Shown here: one piece after another, positions 58,565 through 64,000 of the stretch
How positions within the stretch are numbered: the first letter of the stretch is position 1
Layout of the letters: every line of letters begins with the position of its first letter
NCBI RefSeq assembly: GCF_021347895.1
Contig: NC_067124.1
Coordinates: forward strand, 22,682,521-22,746,520
Reading direction: 5' to 3'
DNA: 64,000 nucleotides
Origin: Acanthochromis polyacanthus
Lineage: Eukaryota > Chordata > Actinopteri > Pomacentridae
Made by a program: the position numbers and the translations under genes
The notes under the pieces: generated by a model
What the model saw: the letters and a program-made list of their open reading frames with translations, nothing else
Database searches by the model: none
What the model was told of the DNA's origin: nothing

Positions 58565-61500
58565 AGCTTTTCTTGTTGATTTTATTAGTGACAGATTTTG
58601 GTGATAGTGCCACATAATTCTCTGATATTTTTAAATAAACTGCAATATGCAAATTGCTTTCAGGCCAAACAGAATAAGTGAATGTATGTTTCTGTACTTT
58701 TGCTTTTAAAAGCTTGCATATGTATAAAATTTTAATGTGGCGAATTAGTCACAGTCCAAGTTTCCTCTACATTGTTCTAATTCTTCCTTACGCTGTCTCA
58801 TCTTGTGATATGTATTTTCTGAAGAGTGGCTATAACTACAATATTCTCTCTGCTGCTTCACAGAGCCAAATGCAATATTTCAAAATTGAGTTTCTGGTGT
58901 CATCCTTTATATTTTCACATCTTTTATATTTGCTGGTTAAACATTTAGTTTTGTATCTATGTTACCAATTGATTTTCTCATTTATTGTTGATTTTTCATT
59001 ATACATATGTAGCCTCTGTTTACTGTTCTTGGCTGACAGGAGTGTTACCTTCAGCAGTCGACATGTTGTACGTTCAGAGCTGTTCGTTTTCATATTTTAG
59101 TTGTGACAAGACGGTGTTTGAGTCAATGTTGTCTTGTGACTACCTCACACCAGTCACTGCATGTTTATTTATTTATTTATTTTAATTATTCTTTTTCAGC
59201 CCATTCTCTATAAAGCTAGTTTCAGAAAATACTCCAACCAGCCAATCTGGTGTCACTAACTATGCTACAAGTCACTTTTCTTCCCCGTTCGATTACTCAG
59301 TTGGAACTTTTTTAGGTTTTCTTGACCATGTCTACATGCCTAAATGATGGGTAAATGAGATATTCACTTTACCAGCTGGTGAACCTGATGAAATAGCAGG
59401 TGATTATATATATCAGCCAATACACTGGACAATACGTATGTTGTTCCTTCAGAGAAGTATATTCTAAAGGTTTCCAGTATCAGAAACTTGGAGCACTTAA
59501 ATGTCAGCATTATGGATGCAAACAGATCATTTTATTTCTGATATTTTAGAATAGGCAACCTCGTAAAAGTATATTAAAAATCAAACCTCTTCCCTGAAAT
59601 TTGCGGTGACTGACTCTGAAACTGATGAGAGAAGATGAGACATCAACAATGACTCTATCCGTAAAAATGAAAGAGAGTGTGTGTTTCCGTGTGTGACAGT
59701 CATGGTGGTATCTGGAGATTTCAGGGTTTTTGGGCTGAAGTGTGGAGGACGGGTGCTGATGTGTTCAGGGACCCCTGGGTGTCAACGTCACCCAGTCTGT
59801 CTGCTGCGTTCAGGCCTGCTGCAGAGATGAAAGAGTGAGCCGTGATAAAACAGACTGGCTGAGTGTCAGAACGCAAACACACACATACATGTGTATACTA
59901 AACTTGTCAGGACGATGGCATCATGCATTTCCATAAACTTCACCTAAATCACATTTTAACCACAAGCTCCCGATCAAGTCTTAACCCTCAAAAGGTTCTT
60001 TGAAAAAGTGAAGCCTGGAAAAGAAATTTAAAAATTACAAATTTATATATAAGAATGTCATTTAAATCATTCAAAAATAACAATGCAAACATATGATATG
60101 CATCTTAATTCACAGCTTGTATTGCTTGTGTTTCTGCATTTTTCTATTGCATGTTACAAACTTGGCAAATATTGAAAAGAGCATTTCCTGATTATGTTGA
60201 TGGGAAACCTACTTTATCTGCAGCGACATTTCCTCTTTGACACATTCTGTAAATTTGTCGTCCATATGGTTTGTTCAGCTCTCCTGTTATTTCCTGTGTT
60301 TATCTTGTTGCATTTTTTTGTGTCAGTATTCGGATCACATGATGGTCTGATTATGAACCTTTCATATTCTCAGGTCTGCCCTGCAAAGTAGATCTTAAAA
60401 TTCTCAATGATTTAATAAAGTTTTCAATAAATTACCAGGGGAGCAGTAAGATCCCTGGAAAACCTGGAGACAATTTCAGCTGTAAATATTTCCGGAGAGA
60501 GGGTGAAAAATGACTCGCATAAACTCTCCAGACTAAATTAAAATCTCTGACCAGGCAGCTAATTTTAAAATCGCCCCACCTACCTTTGAGAAATAAATCG
60601 TGTCCTAATGGAGCTAAACATGGGAGATGAGACAGAATATGAAGTTGTGTGCGCCTTTAAGCATCCTGCGTATCACGTTCTGTCAGCTCTGTCACCTCTG
60701 CATCAGATTAAGTTTCAGGCATTTTGCAGAATATTTTTGCTTGTGTGGAGAAATCCCAAACAATTCCTCTTTGCAGTCAAACCTGCTGCTGCCACATGAT
60801 GTTTGGGATTAGGTTGAACGTTTCTAAGCATCACTACACGAGTGGTCGCGATTCGTAGGAATACTGTACATCCTTCGGTAGTACGTCATAATTTTGTGCA
60901 TGCCTGTCCATTAATGTCGCTGCATTCATTCAGATTAGCCGTGATACAGAAATGTAACCTGTTGTGACTTTCGCAGAAAAATGAGTGCATTCAGACATGA
61001 GGCTGACATGTTAAATTGCCGTCAGATTAAAGGAAAAGGGTGCAAGTCTGAGAGGGGCTTTAGGTAATGTGTTAATGAATATGTATGTATGTTTGTGTAT
61101 GCATTCAGAGCAGGCTGTGTGTGTGTGTGTGTGACCTGCAGGGTGTATTGAGTGTTGCTTGCGGCGAGCCTTTAGCATGTACAAGTGTGTGTGCTTGATG
61201 CCAGCGGCGATGCATGCGTGGGCAGTTTTTAGCCCTGGTGGCCTGGATAAACGTTTGCAGTCCAGTGCATCACCGTGACAACAGGTATTAGGGTATAATT
61301 TAAGCGTGAAGCCTAATGGAGCTCGAGTAACGAGGCCCAGAGCTGGTGTCCTGCCTGTCTCTCCCATTATGTCAGCTGGGCCGGTGGACTGCGTGGCTCC
61401 ATCACCCACTGACACCCACAGCGTCTTCATAATGTGAAAGAAACGCCTCTGCTCTTCCACCTGGCTGCCCCAGAACAATAGGGCACATTTTAATTCGTGC

Positions 61501-62980
61501 ACATGATGGAAACAACACCAGAGAGGGCGATTTTTAATGCGATTATGGTTGTATGATGGTGATGAAGCAGTAAAGTCGTTATAATCTCAGACAAGGACGT
61601 CCGGGTGGGTTTATGGTTTCATATAAAAGAAAAGCCAGCAGAGAAAACAATCTGCAAAGTAGTGTGCATCTTTTAATTCTCTAAATACATGTGTTGGATT
61701 TATTCAAAAAGCCCGAATGGAAAACCTTAAGGCTATAAGCTAAGAAGCTTAAATATGAGAAGAAACAAGGACATAAAACACGGTGGCAGCAGAGTGACAG
61801 AAACAATTCAGAGGCGAAAATGGAATTTCGAAATCTGTGATCGAAAACTCAAATGAAGTCCTTTCTTCAGTTGCTGTTTTGAACTTGCATTTAGCCATTT
61901 CATATTTAAAAGCTTCACAGAACCATGTCTATTGGCTCAAATCAAGGAAGATGTCCCTTTGATTCAATTTTGAAGCTAAATTGATTTTTCCCAGTGAAAG
62001 TACGTTTTAGAAGCTATTTTCTTTTTCCCATTTGACATTAAATCCACTAAAATATGAATCCTAAAACTCTGCAAATTTTCCATTTCCCGGTTACCACATT
62101 GGATGTCATGCATGAAAAATCTGGCTGGGATGTAAAAGTACAAGTTATCGATGTACACGAGAATAGTTGTGCAAATTGGTGGTAGGGTGATGCTTTTATT
62201 CATTATAAGACAATAACTGCACCTATGAACTTCTAATTTCAAACGTGATGTGCATTTGTATACTGCAAATTTAGTTTCAGTTGATATTATACATGTAGAA
62301 AAATTAGAAAACAGCGTCACCACCATGGCAGCACTGCGGAGAGGGTTAACACAGCTTTAAGAGAGTCCCAGCAGGACTAAAACTGCGCTGACTGGTCAAC
62401 ACGGGTCACAGGATCCAAAATCTAATCTATATTTTGCTAAGGAAACAGTTTCTCCTTTGCCCATACTCACAATGCAGAAACAGCATGAAACTGATTATTT
62501 CTAGTCCTTATAAAGTTTGCTGCGGTAATGACAAATTCTTACACAATTAGCACGAGTTCTTGGAAATTAACCTCTGATGATTATATCACTCTCCTCTGCT
62601 CTCACTCTCCTTATTCAGGCATTTTCACGCAGTGGGTTTTTTTTTTTTTAATATGTGTGAATTCAGCCATTTGAGGAGCGTCTCAGTTGGCCATCGGGTT
62701 GCATCATCTTCAAAGCTGCGTTCAACAAGGCTGCGTCTTGTTCAACATATTACAGCGTATTAGGACATGTGGTGCATTTGCTGGTGTAAGCCACTGTGAT
62801 GGTGACGGCAGATCAGATGTGCGCTTTTTTTATACGTGCAGACGATTGAGTGTGAATTAGGTCCTCTGTTTGATGTGAGCGCTGTGGATGCAGAACAAGA
62901 AGTGAACTGTTGAAACATTTAATTCTCAAGATTAAACATTTCACTTTCTGTCTCTTTGGCGCTGGTTAGCTTGAGCTCCC
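58565..62980. other. Non-coding stretch with candidate conserved elements
   Basis: No exon is supported. The segment 61140-61560 is higher in complexity and GC than its surroundings and contains homeodomain-type cores (TTTTTAATGCGATTATGG near 61530, CATTTTAATTCGTGC near 61490). It could be conserved non-coding DNA. A 163-residue open frame on the minus strand across it has no recognisable protein features. Confidence 0.35.
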
Positions 62981-62984
62981 TTCA

Positions 62985-63350
62985 GCCTGAGTAAAGAGGA
63001 GAGAAGAGGGAAGTTTAAGAGGCAGGAGGGGTAGAGAAAGGAGACAAAAGAAAAGATGGGATGATAGGAGGAGGAAGGGAGCGATCAAGGAGAAAAGACA
63101 ATAAAGGAGAGAGGTGGTGGAGGAGGAGAGACAGGGTGAGGTTTGGAAAAGAGAGAGATGAGGGAAAACAAGCGGGAGAAGGACAGAGGATATAAGGCGA
63201 GAAAAGTACTCAATTAGGAAAGGAAGGAATAGGAAAGAGGGAGGAAAGAGGAAAAGACAGAAGAGCGTAAGAGAAAAAGAGGGTAAAAGAATTCTGATAT
63301 AAAAGAAGATGAGGAGAAATTAAAAGGAAAAGAAAGGCATACAAAAAATA
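62985..63350. repeat. Polypurine (GA-rich) tract, about 365 bp
   Basis: The plus strand is almost entirely A and G (for example GGAGGAGGAAGGGAGCG), with only scattered pyrimidines. Confidence 0.9.
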
Positions 63351-63361
63351 AAGTATAGGTC

Positions 63362-64000
63362 AACAAAAATATAAACGCAACACTTTTGTTTTTGCTCCCA
63401 TTTTTTTATGAGATAAACTCAAAGATCTAAAACTTTTTCCACATACACAATATCACCATTTCTCTCAAATATTGTTCACAAATCTGTCTAAATCTGTGAT
63501 AGTGAGCACTTCTCCTTTGCTGAGATAATCCATCCCACCTCACAGGTGTGCCATATCAAGATGCTGATTAGACACCATGATTAGTGCACAGGTGTGCCTT
63601 GGACTGCCCACAATAAAAGGGGAGGGGAGTCCACCCTTCTTCAACGGTTGTGCGAAGTTGCTGGATATTGGCGGGAACTGGTACATGCTGTCGTATACGC
63701 CAATCTAGAGCATCCCAAACATGCTCAATGGGTGACATGTCCGGTGAGTATGCTGGCCATGCAAGAACTGGGACGTTTTCAGCTTCCAAGAATTGTGTAC
63801 AGATCCTTGCAACATGGGGCCGTGCATTATCCTGCTGCAACATGAGGTGATGTTCTTGGATGTATGGCACAACAATGGGCCTCAGGACCTCATCACAGTA
63901 TCTCTGTGCATTCAAAATACCATCAATAGAATGCACCTGTGTTCTTCGTCCATAACAGACGCCTGCCCATACCATAATCCCACCGCCACCATGGGCCACT
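63362..64000 (-). mobile_element. Tc1-like transposon, right end cut by the window edge
   Basis: The terminal region begins near 63362 (CAACAAAAATATAAACGCAAC) and is followed by about 230 bp of subterminal sequence and the 3' end of a transposase on the minus strand. The same terminal region, inverted, is found alone at 50431-50692. The rest of the element lies beyond 64000. Confidence 0.9.
63568..64000 (-). pseudogene. Tc1-like transposase, C-terminal part, probably truncated
   Basis: The frame is open to the window edge. It encodes AHGGGGIMVWAGVCYG, LQQDNARPHVA with the second catalytic Asp, and SPDMSPIEHVWD with the catalytic Glu 35 residues later (D34E), the Tc1 signature. After TVEEGW the reading leaves the usual Tc1 end (the expected IPQ...INSMRRR and GGHTRY motifs are absent) and continues into sequence that is terminal-repeat DNA elsewhere, until a stop at 63568. 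This suggests a deletion that removed the last roughly 30 codons. Confidence 0.85.

Noticed and set aside
58678..59100. 140-residue hydrophobic plus-strand frame
   Set aside because: AT-rich chance frame; no splice context, no family motif, Cys/Phe/Leu bias expected from T-rich DNA.
61011..61502. 163-residue minus-strand frame
   Set aside because: No domain, crosses a GT/CA tract, and the DNA looks more like a conserved non-coding element.

Overview
The window looks like ordinary nuclear DNA from a teleost fish. The evidence is multi-exon genes with GT-AG introns, a recognisable vertebrate LSR gene, long (GT)n/(CA)n microsatellites, teleost-type tRNA-derived SINEs, several Tc1-like transposons, a hAT element and a LINE reverse-transcriptase fragment. 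All calls come from reading the sequence. No database search was run, and family names rest on recalled motifs.

Left part (about 2.2-21.1 kb, minus strand): three genes in a row. The first is an uncharacterised 191-residue protein with a very basic C-terminus (19735-21099). Next comes an uncharacterised small type I membrane protein with a cysteine-rich ectodomain (16993-19502). Last is LSR (2220-14744), the angulin-1/lipolysis-stimulated lipoprotein receptor of tricellular junctions, for which eight exons were placed; its last exon or exons lie beyond the left edge. LSR introns carry a 702-bp foldback element, microsatellites and non-LTR remnants.

Middle part (about 23.6-37.2 kb, plus strand): two tandem paralogous protein-kinase genes with the same exon plan. 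Each has a TATA-type promoter, a non-coding first exon, an ATG directly at the second exon's acceptor, and exons of about 140, 139 and 108 bp followed by a long last part. Both have HQD instead of HRD in the catalytic loop and DLG instead of DFG. The first (450 aa) has a tail with a 14-residue Ser-Pro repeat. The second has a shorter tail that needs either a 61-bp intron or a frameshift. I do not recognise a named orthologue; this pair is the best candidate for undescribed biology here.

Right part (about 37.2-64 kb): gene-poor. It holds a LINE fragment, a hAT element with a perfect 8-bp target duplication, two decayed Tc1 pseudogenes, a Tc1-like element entering from the right edge plus a solitary end of the same family, a GC-rich 532-bp palindrome, many microsatellites, a 350-bp polypurine tract and stretches that look like conserved non-coding DNA. 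Three very short TTAA-flanked inverted-repeat elements resembling piggyBac MITEs are spread over 22-42 kb. No coding gene could be supported right of 37.2 kb apart from transposon sequence.
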